From Stenotrophomonas maltophilia (lineage in GTDB: Bacteria; Pseudomonadota; Gammaproteobacteria; Xanthomonadales; Xanthomonadaceae): a DNA stretch of 64,000 nt. Location: contig NZ_NEQV01000005.1 of the NCBI RefSeq assembly GCF_002799245.1, positions 310,001 through 374,000 on the forward strand, given 5' to 3'. The translations under genes were made by a program, and so were the position numbers. Shown one piece after another: positions 1 to 8,507 of this stretch; position 1 is the stretch's first letter, and every line of letters begins with the position of its first letter. The notes below the pieces were generated by a model. It was not told where the DNA came from. It saw only the letters and a list, made by a program, of their open reading frames with translations, and ran no database searches.

Positions 1-866
1 CACTGCAGTGGCCGGTCCGTGGTTTCCAGCAGTTCACGGGCGAAGGCCACGCGCTCGCGGATCAGCCAGTCGATCGGCGACAGGCCGGTGGCTTCCAGGA
101 ACTGCCGCTGCAGCGTGCGCTGGCTGAGCGCGGCCTGCTCGGCGAGGCTGCCAAGTGAGTGTGGCTCGCGCAGGTTGCGGCGCATCCATTCCATCAGCTT
201 TGCCAGCCGCGTGGGCTCGCCATGGGGAATGGCGCGGCTGACGCGCTGGCTGCGTTCGGCATCGCGCCACGGCGCCAGTACCAGCCGTTCGGCCACCAGG
301 TTGGCCACGCGCGCGCCGTAATCCTTGCGCACCAGGTGCAGCATCATGTCCATGCCGGTGGCCGAGCCGGCCGAGGTGATGATGCTGCCGGTATCCACGT
401 ACAGCGCATCCTCGCGCACATCGATGCGCGGGAAGTCGCGCGCCAGTGCTTCGGTGAGCCGCCAGTGGGTGGTGGCCTGGCGGCCATCGAGCAGCCCGGC
501 CCAGGCCAGCACGAACGCACCGGAGCAGATCGAGGCGATGCGCGCGCCGCGTGCATGGGCACGAATGAGTGCATCGAGCAGCGCCTGCGGCGGGCGCTCG
601 CTGGGTTCGCGCCAACCAGGAATGACGATGGTGTCGGCGTCATCGACGCTGCTGAGATCGTAGGGGAGTTGGACCTGCGTGCCGCCAAGCATGCGCAGCG
701 CACCGGGCTCAGCCGCGCACAGCTGGGTCCGGTACCAGGCCACGCCCAGTTCCGGCCGCACCGGTGCGAACAGGCCCACCGCGCAGCCGAATTCGAACAG
801 CCCCTGGCCGTGGCAGGCAACGATGGCGACGAGCGGCGCGTTGGGATCGGCGGGTGGGCTGGGCAT
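1..866 (-). CDS. GlxA-type AraC family transcriptional regulator (partial, 3' end beyond window)
   Basis: About 288 codons are present; the gene runs off the left edge. The ATG at 866 is preceded by an in-frame TAG four codons upstream, so the start is secure. The N-terminal ~190 residues look like a DJ-1/PfpI (glutamine-amidotransferase-like) domain, with IASICSGAFVLAWAG as the nucleophile-elbow-like segment. The C-terminal part begins an AraC helix-turn-helix (LAEQAALSQRTLQRQFLEAT). Family members are usually 310-330 residues, so only about 30-40 residues are missing. Known family members regulate amino-acid or amine metabolism. The target here cannot be told. It is divergent from the sulfur-type cluster starting at 1206 and could regulate it, but nothing in the sequence proves this. 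Confidence 0.85.
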   Translation of the reverse strand, partial: MPSPPADPNAPLVAIVACHGQGLFEFGCAVGLFAPVRPELGVAWYRTQLCAAEPGALRMLGGTQVQLPYDLSSVDDADTIVIPGWREPSERPPQALLDALIRAHARGARIASICSGAFVLAWAGLLDGRQATTHWRLTEALARDFPRIDVREDALYVDTGSIITSAGSATGMDMMLHLVRKDYGARVANLVAERLVLAPWRDAERSQRVSRAIPHGEPTRLAKLMEWMRRNLREPHSLGSLAEQAALSQRTLQRQFLEATGLSPIDWLIRERVAFARELLETTDRPLQ

Positions 867-959
867 GGGTTGATGCTACGTGGGGCGGTGCGCGGCGCGG
901 CGCACTGCGCAGGCATGAGGTGATGCCTGCGGGGTATATGCGGGGAGCTGTCCATCTCT

Positions 960-1051
960 GTAGAGCCGAGCCCACGCTCGGCTTGATGCTGGCAGAAGTG
1001 GAAGCACGTGATGCTATCGCGAAGTTCAGCCGAGCATGGGCTCGGCTCTAC
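960..1051. repeat. Pair of inverted SMAG (GTAG) REP-like palindromes in the 867-1205 intergenic gap
   Basis: One element runs 960-983 (GTAG, then the arms AGCCGAG and CTCGGCT). A second, inverted copy runs 1028-1051 and ends in CTAC, so the two face each other across 44 bases. This is the form of SMAG elements known from S. maltophilia. They could fold as a long stem-loop in RNA. The rest of the 867-1205 gap holds no gene that I can see. The promoters of the two divergent flanking genes should lie here. Confidence 0.85.
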
Positions 1052-1205
1052 AGGGAGCAGCGCACCGGGACTGCTGCCTAACCTCATTACCAGCGGTCAT
1101 GTGGGTGGCCGGATATGACGGTTGGGTGACGTGATCCCGCCTGTCGCGGCAGGTGAACAGGCCCTTGAATGGAAGCGTGTTTCCGGCCCACCCCCACGAG
1201 CCCCC

Positions 1206-3782
1206 ATGCCTGCCGCCCACGCCCCTGTCCTGAGCACGCTTGCTGTCCTGATCGCCGCTGTTCTCGCCGCATCGCCCAGCCATGCGGCTGAAGCCGATGC
1301 AGACCCCACCACCACAGCGGCGGCGGCCAATGTGGCAGCGTCCACGCTGGACGCGGTGGTTGTTACCGGTTCGCGCACCAGCACGCGCACGGTGAAGAAC
1401 AGCTCCACGCCCATCGATGTGATCTCCGCCGAGGACCTTGCCGCCACCGGGCAGGGCAATCTGCTGGAAGCCCTGCAGCGCAGCCTGCCGTCGCTGAGCC
1501 AGATCGGCGGCTACCAGAGCGATCAGGAGAGCCTGATCCGCGGCTACCAGCTGCGCAACCTGTCGCCGGGCTACACGCTGGTGCTGGTGAACGGCAAACG
1601 CCGCAATGCCAGCGCCTATGTGAGCGGAGCGAATGGCGGTGGCTTTCCCGGCCATGCCTGGGCCGACCTGGCGCTGATTCCTGTCTCGGCCATCGACCAC
1701 GTGGAAGTACTGCGTGATGGCGCGTCGGCCATCTATGGTTCGGATGCGATCACCGGCGTGGTCAACGTGATCCTGAAATCGCAGGCGCACGGTGGCGATC
1801 TGTCGGTGGAGAGCGGGCAGAGCATTGATGGCGATGGCTCGCGTACCAGCGTACGCGCCAATGTCGGCCTGCCGTGGGGCGAGGATGGCTTCGTCAACCT
1901 GTCCGGCGAGACCACCCGCCAGCATCATGCGATCCGCACCCGGCGCTATATCGACGGCTACCTGAGCTATCCGGCGGTGGACGGCAGCGGCAACCGGGTG
2001 GGGCTGCGCCCGAACAACCGGCTGCCGGTGGGAGCGTTGCCGAACCCGGCCGAGGCCGATCGCGATGCCGAGGCCAACACCATCCTCAGCTCGCCGTCGT
2101 ATGCGTTGAAGGCCTTCGCGGTGAATGTGGGCCATGGCCTTGGCGAAAGCGCGCAGTTCTACGCCAATGCCACCGCCAGCGATCGCACCGCGCAGGCGAT
2201 CCAGAACTTCCGCCTGCCGGCCACCATCTTCACCACGTACAAGGCCCCCGGCGTGCTGAGCGTGTTTCCCGATGGCTTCCTGCCGGTGTTGGAAACCAAG
2301 GAGAAGCAGTACACCGGTACTGCAGGTGTGAAAGGCCAGCTGGCAGGCTGGGACTACGACGCCAGCCTGACCGGAAACCGCAGCACGGTACGCACCTACA
2401 CCCGCAACTCGGTGAACTACTCGCTGCCGTACCCCGGTTCGCCCACCGACTTCTACGATGGCAAGCTGGATTACCAGCAGGGCATCGCCAACCTGGATCT
2501 GCGCCGCGGCTTCGAGGTGGCGGCCTTTGCCTCGCCGCTGGAAGTGAGCGCAGGTGCCGAGTACCAGCATGAACAGTACGAGCGTGGGGCGGGGCAGTGG
2601 GAGTCGTACACCGGCTTCGGTGCGGCGGCCTTCGTCGGCTACTCGACCGCCGACGCGGTGAAGGCGACCCGCAACAGCAAGGCGGTCTATGTGGGCGCGG
2701 CCACCAACGTCACCTCGCGCTGGTATCTGGATGCGGCCGCGCGTTGGGAAGACCACTCCGACTTCGGCAGTGTCTCCACCGGCCGCCTGACCACGCGCTT
2801 CGACTTCACCGACGCGCTGGGCGTACGCGCCACGGTCAGCAACGGTTTCCATGCGCCCAGCCTGGGCGCGCAGTTCTACCAGGCAACCGGCAGCTGCCCG
2901 TGCGGCACCACGCTGGTGGCGCAGGTGTCGTCGCCGGCGGCGATCGCGTTGGGTGCCACGGCGCTGAAGCCGGAAAAGGCCACCAACTACAGCCTTGGCG
3001 TGACCTGGGATCCGAGCCCGGCCTTCCATCTGGCCTTGGATGCGTATCAGATCGACATCCGCGGCCAGCTCGGCCAGTCCAGCCAGATCGGCTACAACGC
3101 GCAGGATCCGGCGCGCGTCACCGACAACAGCGGCACGGTGCTGAGTGCGGCGCAGAAGAACACCATCGATGCCCTGCTGGGTTCTGCCGGCATCAGCATC
3201 CTGCCGGGCGATGCGTTCTACGCCAGCTATTTCACCAACGTGGGCAACACCCGCACGCGCGGCGTCGAGCTGACCCTGGAAGCGAACCAGGACACTGCGT
3301 GGGGCAAGCTGCGCTGGAGCTACGCGGCCAACGTCGGCCGCACCACCATCCAGAAAGTGAGCGACATTCCGGCGGCGCTGCAGGGGCTGCCGAACATCAA
3401 CCTGCTGACCAGGACCAGCGAGTACGCGCTGCGCTTCCGCACGCCCAGCTACACCCAGGTGGCCGGGCTGGGCTGGCAGAACGGGCGCTGGCGTTCGAAT
3501 GTCGATTTCACGTACTACGGCCCGATCAAGCGCCTGAACAACGGCGTGGAGTACAAGCAGCCACCGGTGCTGGTGACCAACCTGTCCGGCGCGGTGGAAC
3601 TGGGCGCTGGCTGGAGCGCGGCGCTGGGCATCAACAACGTGTTCGACAAGCGCACCCGCAAGGTGCCCGAGTACGCACGCAGTGCCACCGATGTGGCCAG
3701 CATCGAGACCACCTGGGACAGCGGTGACGTGCTGGGCAACGTAGGCGCGTACTGGTATGGGCGGGTCAGTTACCGGTTCTGA
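1206..3782 (+). CDS. TonB-dependent outer-membrane receptor
   Basis: The protein has 858 residues. ATG 1206 is chosen because it begins a classical signal peptide (basic start, then LSTLAVLIAAVLAASPSHA). A TTG at 1122 in the same frame would place 28 extra residues before it. The plug domain starts near VVVTGSRTS and includes a LLEALQRSLPSLSQ segment. The barrel ends in VSYRF with the terminal Phe expected for outer-membrane insertion. Such receptors import scarce substrates using TonB energy. No Shine-Dalgarno sequence is obvious. It is the first gene of a collinear set of oxidoreductase and ABC transport genes, so it may bring the same organosulfur substrate across the outer membrane (inference). 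A CPC cysteine motif lies in the barrel (around 2900). Confidence 0.9.
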   Translation: MPAAHAPVLSTLAVLIAAVLAASPSHAAEADADPTTTAAAANVAASTLDAVVVTGSRTSTRTVKNSSTPIDVISAEDLAATGQGNLLEALQRSLPSLSQIGGYQSDQESLIRGYQLRNLSPGYTLVLVNGKRRNASAYVSGANGGGFPGHAWADLALIPVSAIDHVEVLRDGASAIYGSDAITGVVNVILKSQAHGGDLSVESGQSIDGDGSRTSVRANVGLPWGEDGFVNLSGETTRQHHAIRTRRYIDGYLSYPAVDGSGNRVGLRPNNRLPVGALPNPAEADRDAEANTILSSPSYALKAFAVNVGHGLGESAQFYANATASDRTAQAIQNFRLPATIFTTYKAPGVLSVFPDGFLPVLETKEKQYTGTAGVKGQLAGWDYDASLTGNRSTVRTYTRNSVNYSLPYPGSPTDFYDGKLDYQQGIANLDLRRGFEVAAFASPLEVSAGAEYQHEQYERGAGQWESYTGFGAAAFVGYSTADAVKATRNSKAVYVGAATNVTSRWYLDAAARWEDHSDFGSVSTGRLTTRFDFTDALGVRATVSNGFHAPSLGAQFYQATGSCPCGTTLVAQVSSPAAIALGATALKPEKATNYSLGVTWDPSPAFHLALDAYQIDIRGQLGQSSQIGYNAQDPARVTDNSGTVLSAAQKNTIDALLGSAGISILPGDAFYASYFTNVGNTRTRGVELTLEANQDTAWGKLRWSYAANVGRTTIQKVSDIPAALQGLPNINLLTRTSEYALRFRTPSYTQVAGLGWQNGRWRSNVDFTYYGPIKRLNNGVEYKQPPVLVTNLSGAVELGAGWSAALGINNVFDKRTRKVPEYARSATDVASIETTWDSGDVLGNVGAYWYGRVSYRF

Positions 3783-3790
3783 GGCGAAAC

Positions 3791-3814
3791 GCCGTCGAGC
3801 ACGCTCGACGCTAC
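3791..3814. repeat. SMAG-type REP palindrome between receptor and FMN reductase genes
   Basis: Inverted repeat with arms CGTCGAG and CTCGACG followed by CTAC, that is a GTAG element read on the minus strand. It starts 9 bases after the receptor stop codon and ends 13 bases before the next ATG, so it is the only thing between the two genes. It may stabilise the receptor mRNA or attenuate read-through. Confidence 0.75.
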
Positions 3815-3827
3815 ATGGGAGCATTTC

Positions 3828-4409
3828 ATGTCTTCTGCATTGAAGGTGGTTGCATTGGTGGGGTCGCCGACCAGCTCGGCGACATCCCGTACGCTGCTGC
3901 TGGTGCGGCATCTGCTGGCATCGTTGCAGCAGCGGGTGCATGCCAGCGTGGACCTGGTGGAGCTGGCGCCGATTGCGCGCTCGCTGGGCCAGTCACTGTC
4001 GCGCGCGGAGGTGGAACCGGCGGTGGAACAGGTGCTGCAGACCATCGAGGCGGCCGAACTGCTGGTGGTGGCTGCGCCGGTGCACCGTGGATCGTATCCG
4101 GGGCTGTTCAAGCACCTGATCGACTTCATCGAGCTCGATGCGCTGGTGGATACGCCAGTGCTGCTGGCGGCGACCGGAGGCAGCGAGCGCCATGCGCTGG
4201 TCATCGATCACCAGTTGCGGCCGTTGTTCAGTTTCCTGCAGGCGCACACGCTGCCGATCGGGGTGTATGCCACCCCGGCCGACTTCGACGGCGAGCACAT
4301 CAACAGTGCGGCGTTGCAGGCGCGCATCGCGCTGGCGAGCGAACGTGCGGCCGGGCACCTGGCTGCGCAGGGGCGGGCGACAGCGGCGCCGCTGCGACGT
4401 ATTGCCTGA
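3828..4409 (+). CDS. NADPH-dependent FMN reductase (SsuE/MsuE-like)
   Basis: 193 residues, the usual length for the family. The flavodoxin-like fold is indicated by the N-terminal phosphate loop GSPTSSATSRT and by the flavin/loop segment APVHRGSYPGLFKHLIDF near residues 85-102. Family members reduce FMN with NADPH and hand the reduced flavin to two-component monooxygenases. The two monooxygenases at 4943 and 5939 are the natural customers. A good ribosome site (GGGAG) precedes the ATG by about 7 bases. Assignment to the reductase class is firm. MsuE versus SsuE cannot be separated by eye. Confidence 0.88.
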   Translation: MSSALKVVALVGSPTSSATSRTLLLVRHLLASLQQRVHASVDLVELAPIARSLGQSLSRAEVEPAVEQVLQTIEAAELLVVAAPVHRGSYPGLFKHLIDFIELDALVDTPVLLAATGGSERHALVIDHQLRPLFSFLQAHTLPIGVYATPADFDGEHINSAALQARIALASERAAGHLAAQGRATAAPLRRIA

Positions 4410-4565
4410 CGCCATAACGGGCGGCGCTTTGCATATGGCCAAGCTGCATCTGCATGGCCGGATCTGACCGCCGATTGTCGCCAGGCATCGCTGCTTCGGC
4501 CGTCGGCATCTCTAGCATCGAAATCGAAGCGGCATCGCATTGCCGCCCCCGATGAGGACGACCCC

Positions 4566-4928
4566 GTGAGCCTGGACGCAACCGATAAACCCATCCTGTT
4601 CCTGCTCGACCGCGAGTTCGAGGACGGCCAGATTCCCGGTCAACGCTTCTTCTGCCGGCACAGCCTGTTACTGGAAGGCGCGCTGTCGAGCATCGACGGC
4701 CTTGATGCGCAGCTGGACGTACGTCGCATCGGTTTCGCACGGCCGCGCCGCGAGGTGATCGCCGAGATCGGCGAACAGGACCAGTCGCTGCCGAAGCTGG
4801 TGCTGCCGCAAGGCGTGCACAGCGAACTGGCCAGTGGCGCGCACCAGGACCGCCAGTACATCTCCGGTGCCGAGCCGATCCTGGCCGCACTGAACGGATT
4901 GCTGGGCATTCCCGTGGCCCACCCTTGA
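4566..4928 (+). CDS. DUF3088 small protein, thioredoxin-like fold suspected
   Basis: 120 residues from a GTG start with a GAGGA site about 9 bases upstream. The sequence opens with PILFLLDREFED and then RFFCRHSLLLEG (residues ~28-39), followed by a hydrophobic, proline-containing core (QSLPKLVLPQG). I recognise this as DUF3088, which has no assigned function. The single Cys in a position like the first Cys of a glutaredoxin/GST N-terminus, followed by a helix, suggests a redox or thiol-binding role. It sits 14 bases before the first monooxygenase gene. In the B. subtilis counterpart operon a small glutaredoxin-like protein (CmoI/YtnI) occupies a comparable role. That equivalence is inference. 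The 156 bases before it could hold a second promoter. Confidence 0.75.
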   Translation: MSLDATDKPILFLLDREFEDGQIPGQRFFCRHSLLLEGALSSIDGLDAQLDVRRIGFARPRREVIAEIGEQDQSLPKLVLPQGVHSELASGAHQDRQYISGAEPILAALNGLLGIPVAHP

Positions 4929-4942
4929 GCGAGGACGCGACC

Positions 4943-5920
4943 ATGAGCTATCAGATCAGCGTGCTGGACAAGAGCCCGGTGGCCGAGGGCGCCTCGCCGG
5001 AACAGGCCCTGCGCAACAGCCTGCAGTTGGCGCAGCGCGCCGAGCAGCTGGGCTACCACCGTTACTGGTTTGCCGAACACCACGCGGCACCGGCCCTGGC
5101 CAGCCCCGCGCCGGAAGTGCTGGCGGCCTGGGTGCTGGCGCAGACCCGGCGCATCCGCATCGGCAGCGGTGGGGTGATGCTGCGCCACTACGCGCCATAC
5201 AAGGTGGCGGAGAACTTCAACCTGCTGGCGGCGTTGGCGCCAGGGCGCGTGGATCTGGGCGTGGGCAAGGCGCCCGGCGGCCTGCCGGCGTCGACCGCCG
5301 CGCTGGCGGCAGGGCGCCCGGCGTTCGCCGACTTCGACCAGCAACTGCGCGATCTGGAGGGCTATCTGTCCGGTGCCGGCACCGAGGTGCAGGCGCGGCC
5401 GGTTCCGCAGCAGGCGCCGGAGCGCTTCCTGCTCGGTGCCAGCCCGCAGAGCGCGCGGCAGGCGGCCGAGCTGGGCTGGCGCTTTGTCTACGCCGCGCAC
5501 TTCGATGGCGACCCGAAGCACATTGAGGCCGCATTCGACGCCTACCGCAGCGTCTCTGCACAGCCCCCGTTGCTGGCCACGGTGGCCTTTGCCGCACCGA
5601 CCGCTGAAGCGGCGGCGCGCCATATCGGCGCACTGCGGGTCTACAAGCTGCACCTTGGCCCCGGGCAGGCGGTGAACCTGCCCAGCGCCGAGGCGGCGGC
5701 CGAGTACGCACGCCAGGTAGGCGTGGCCGATTTCCGCATCGAGGAGACACGCCCGAGCGTGTTGTCCGGTGATGCGCAGCATGTGCGCGGCGAACTGGAC
5801 GCGCTGCATCGGCGTTTCGGCGTGGGCGAATTCATCCTCGATGCGCCGGTGGCCGACCTCGACGCACGCCTGACATCCCTTGAACTGCTGTCGCCCGCGC
5901 CGCGCGCGGCGGTGGCCTGA
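4943..5920 (+). CDS. LLM-class flavin-dependent oxidoreductase (bacterial luciferase family, CmoO/YtmO-like)
   Basis: 325 residues. ATG 4943 is preferred over an in-frame TTG at 4925 because GAGCGAGGA sits at normal spacing before it. The start (YQISVLDKSPVAEG) and the early segment YHRYWFAEHH are typical of the MsnO8/YtmO branch of luciferase-like monooxygenases. IRIGSGGVMLRHYAP and GRVDLGVGKAPGG follow. These enzymes use reduced FMN and oxygen. The neighbouring FMN reductase and the second monooxygenase suggest a two-component oxidation of an S-substituted cysteine derivative. Substrate is inferred from gene order only. Confidence 0.87.
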   Translation: MSYQISVLDKSPVAEGASPEQALRNSLQLAQRAEQLGYHRYWFAEHHAAPALASPAPEVLAAWVLAQTRRIRIGSGGVMLRHYAPYKVAENFNLLAALAPGRVDLGVGKAPGGLPASTAALAAGRPAFADFDQQLRDLEGYLSGAGTEVQARPVPQQAPERFLLGASPQSARQAAELGWRFVYAAHFDGDPKHIEAAFDAYRSVSAQPPLLATVAFAAPTAEAAARHIGALRVYKLHLGPGQAVNLPSAEAAAEYARQVGVADFRIEETRPSVLSGDAQHVRGELDALHRRFGVGEFILDAPVADLDARLTSLELLSPAPRAAVA

Positions 5921-5938
5921 CCTGCAGGAGCGATTCCC

Positions 5939-7282
5939 ATGAGCACGACCCCGCGCCACATTCCGTTCGGCATCATGCTGCAGGGTCCCGGCAGCCACAT
6001 GCATGCCTGGAAGCATCCGTCCAATCCGGCCGATGCCAGCGTCAACCTGCAGTTCTACATCGACATCGCGCGCACCGCCGAGGACAACGGCATCGCCTTC
6101 GGTTTCGTGGCCGACGGCCTCTACATCAACGAAAAATCGATCCCGCATTTCCTCAATCGTTTCGAGCCGATCTCGCTGCTTTCGGCGCTGGCCACGGCAA
6201 CGAAGAAGATCGGTCTGGCTGGCACGCTGTCGACTTCCTACAGCGACCCGTTCACCGTGGCCCGGCAGTTCGCCTCGCTGGATCTGCTCAGCGGTGGCCG
6301 TGCCGGCTGGAACGTGGTGACCTCGCCGCTGGAAGGTTCGGGCCGCAACTATGGCCGGCCGCACCCGGAGCACGCGCTGCGCTACCAGATCGCCGACGAG
6401 TACCTGGAGGTGGTGCAGGGCCTGTGGGATTCATGGGATGACGGTGCCTTCGTTCGCGAGCGCGACAGTGGCACCTTCTTCGCGCCGGAGACGTTCCGCC
6501 GGCTCGACCACAAGGGCCGCTTCTTCCAGGTGGAAGGGCCGCTCAACATCCAGCGCTCACCGCAGGGGCAGCCGGTGATCTTCCAGGCCGGTTCGTCCGA
6601 CGATGGCATCGCGCTGGCCGGCAAGTATGCCGATGCGGTGTTCACCCATTCGCCGTCGCTGGAAGAAACCCGCGCGTTCACCCAGAAGGTGAAGAACTCG
6701 GCGATCGCGCAGGGTCGCAGCGGCAGCGACGTGAAGATCTTCCCGGGCATCGGCCCCATCGTGGGACGTACCGCGGAGGAGGCCGAAGCCAAGTACCAGG
6801 CGATTGCCACGCTGGCCACGCTGGAGGATGCGCTGGCCTATCTCGGCCGCTTCTTCGACCACCACGATTTCAGCCAGTACGATCCGGATGCCCCTTTCCC
6901 GGAGCTGGGTGAGATCGGCAGCAACTCGTTCCGTTCCACCACCGATCGCATCAAGCAGGAGGCGCGTGAGAGGGGCCTGAGCCTGCGCCAGGTGGCATTG
7001 GAGGCGGTCAGCCCGCGACCGAACTTCATCGGGACGGCGGAACATGTGGCCGATGAGCTGATCCGCTGGTTCGATGCCGGCGCCAGCGATGGCTTCATTC
7101 TCGGTTTCGCGGCACAGCGCGAAGGGCTGGACGATTTCGTGACCCAGGTGCTGCCGATCCTGCAGGCACGCGGCTACCACCAGCGCGAGCTGGAAGGGCA
7201 GACCCTGCGCGAGCACCTGGGCCTGCCGTACAAGGCCAGCCGCCATTCGACCGACGCCGAACCGGCGCGGAAGGCGGGATAA
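5939..7282 (+). CDS. NtaA/SnaA/DszA-family flavin-dependent monooxygenase (CmoJ/YtnJ-like)
   Basis: 447 residues, the normal family length. Recognisable blocks are the N-terminal strand IPFGIMLQGPG, a central GRAGWNVVTSP (residues ~120-130), YADAVFTHSP and PNFIGTAEHVADEL near the C-terminus. These match the nitrilotriacetate/dibenzothiophene-sulfone monooxygenase group that accepts FMNH2 from a separate reductase. In B. subtilis the relative CmoJ oxidises N-acetyl S-alkyl-cysteines to release cysteine sulfur. A GGAG site precedes the ATG. Eighteen bases separate it from the upstream LLM gene and four bases from the downstream amidohydrolase gene, so the genes are clearly co-transcribed. Confidence 0.88.
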   Translation: MSTTPRHIPFGIMLQGPGSHMHAWKHPSNPADASVNLQFYIDIARTAEDNGIAFGFVADGLYINEKSIPHFLNRFEPISLLSALATATKKIGLAGTLSTSYSDPFTVARQFASLDLLSGGRAGWNVVTSPLEGSGRNYGRPHPEHALRYQIADEYLEVVQGLWDSWDDGAFVRERDSGTFFAPETFRRLDHKGRFFQVEGPLNIQRSPQGQPVIFQAGSSDDGIALAGKYADAVFTHSPSLEETRAFTQKVKNSAIAQGRSGSDVKIFPGIGPIVGRTAEEAEAKYQAIATLATLEDALAYLGRFFDHHDFSQYDPDAPFPELGEIGSNSFRSTTDRIKQEARERGLSLRQVALEAVSPRPNFIGTAEHVADELIRWFDAGASDGFILGFAAQREGLDDFVTQVLPILQARGYHQRELEGQTLREHLGLPYKASRHSTDAEPARKAG

Positions 7283-7286
7283 GGCG

Positions 7287-8507
7287 ATGAGCGGAGAATC
7301 TTCGGTAGCGCCGGGTGTGGCCCGGCGCAGTCCCGCGCCCCTCGGCGTGCTGCCCGAAATCGCGTCACGGGCCGAGGCCGCCATTGCGATCCGCCACGAC
7401 CTGCACAGGCATCCGGAGCTGGCCTTCCAGGAGCATCGCACCAGCGCCCGTGTGGCCGAGCTGCTGCAGCAGTGGGGCTATGCGGTCACCACCGGCCTTG
7501 GTGGCACCGGCGTGGTCGGCACGCTGCAGCGCGGGCAGGGCCGCCGCCGCCTCGGCCTGCGTGCCGATATGGATGCATTGCCGATCCACGAGGACTCCGG
7601 CCTGGCCTATGCCAGCCAGACCGACGGGCTGATGCATGCCTGTGGCCACGACGGGCATACCGCCATCCTGCTGTCCGCTGCGCATTACCTGGCCCATCAC
7701 GGCGATATCGACGGCACCCTGCAGCTGGTGTTCCAGCCTGCGGAGGAAACGGGTTCGGGTGCATCGAAGATGATTGCCGACGGCCTGTTCGAGCGTTTCC
7801 CGGTGGACGCGATCTACGGGTTGCACAACTGGCCGGGCGTGCCGGTCGGTCACTTCGGCTTTGTCGATGGCCCGGCGATGGCATCGGTGGACTGGGCGCG
7901 GCTGAAGGTGATCGGCAAGGGCGGACATGGTGCCGAGCCGCAAGGGAGTGTCGACCCGATCCTGGCGGCGGCGCACATCGTCACCGCACTGCAGAGCGTG
8001 GTGTCACGCAATGTCGATCCGCGGCAGATGGGTGTGGTGACCGTCGGTTCGATCCACGGCGGGCAGGCCGCCAACGTGATTCCGGACGTGGTCGAGTTGA
8101 AACTGACCGTGCGCGCCTACCTGCCCGAGGTGCGCGACACCCTGCGGCGCCGGGTTGCCGGGATTGCCGAGCAGACCGCTGCCGCGTTCGGCGCACGCGC
8201 CGAGATCGAGTTCCCGCGCGGCTTCCCCAGCGTGATCAATCACGCGCAGCAGACCGCCTACATCCGCGAGGTAGCAGTAAAGGGCTTCGGCACCGGACAG
8301 GTGGTGCCCGGGTTCGCGCCGCGCACCGCCAGCGAGGATTTCGCCTTCCTGTTGCAGGCACGGCCGGGCAGCTTCGTGTTCGTCGGCAACGGCGACAGTG
8401 CACCGCTGCACAGCCCGCGCTACGTGTTCAACGATGCTGCCATTGCACCCGCCGCCAGCCTGTGGGCGCGGCTGGCCGAAGACTATCTGGTGAAGGATGC
8501 GACATGA
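7287..8507 (+). CDS. M20-family amidohydrolase (N-acyl-amino-acid deacylase, SndA-like)
   Basis: 406 residues. M20D hallmarks are present: HRHPELAFQE near residue 35, GLRADMDALPI, HACGHDGHTA (metal ligands), FQPAEET, YGLHNWPG and, near the C-terminus, ASEDFAFL. Enzymes of this group remove acetyl, benzoyl or other acyl groups from amino acids or indole conjugates. Placed between a monooxygenase and an N-acetyltransferase gene, deacetylation of an N-acetylated cysteine derivative is the natural reading (inference from the SnaA/SndA pair of B. subtilis). The stop overlaps the next start (ATGA at 8504). Confidence 0.9.
   Translation: MSGESSVAPGVARRSPAPLGVLPEIASRAEAAIAIRHDLHRHPELAFQEHRTSARVAELLQQWGYAVTTGLGGTGVVGTLQRGQGRRRLGLRADMDALPIHEDSGLAYASQTDGLMHACGHDGHTAILLSAAHYLAHHGDIDGTLQLVFQPAEETGSGASKMIADGLFERFPVDAIYGLHNWPGVPVGHFGFVDGPAMASVDWARLKVIGKGGHGAEPQGSVDPILAAAHIVTALQSVVSRNVDPRQMGVVTVGSIHGGQAANVIPDVVELKLTVRAYLPEVRDTLRRRVAGIAEQTAAAFGARAEIEFPRGFPSVINHAQQTAYIREVAVKGFGTGQVVPGFAPRTASEDFAFLLQARPGSFVFVGNGDSAPLHSPRYVFNDAAIAPAASLWARLAEDYLVKDAT

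Noticed and set aside
1026-3941. 971-codon open frame on the minus strand opposite the TonB receptor
   Set aside because: Composition is His/Arg/Gln-rich without family motifs. It is the antisense shadow expected in GC-rich DNA, and the plus strand has a clear receptor.
4410-4565. Possible riboswitch before the DUF3088 gene
   Set aside because: 156 bases show no recognisable conserved aptamer; only a possible promoter can be argued.
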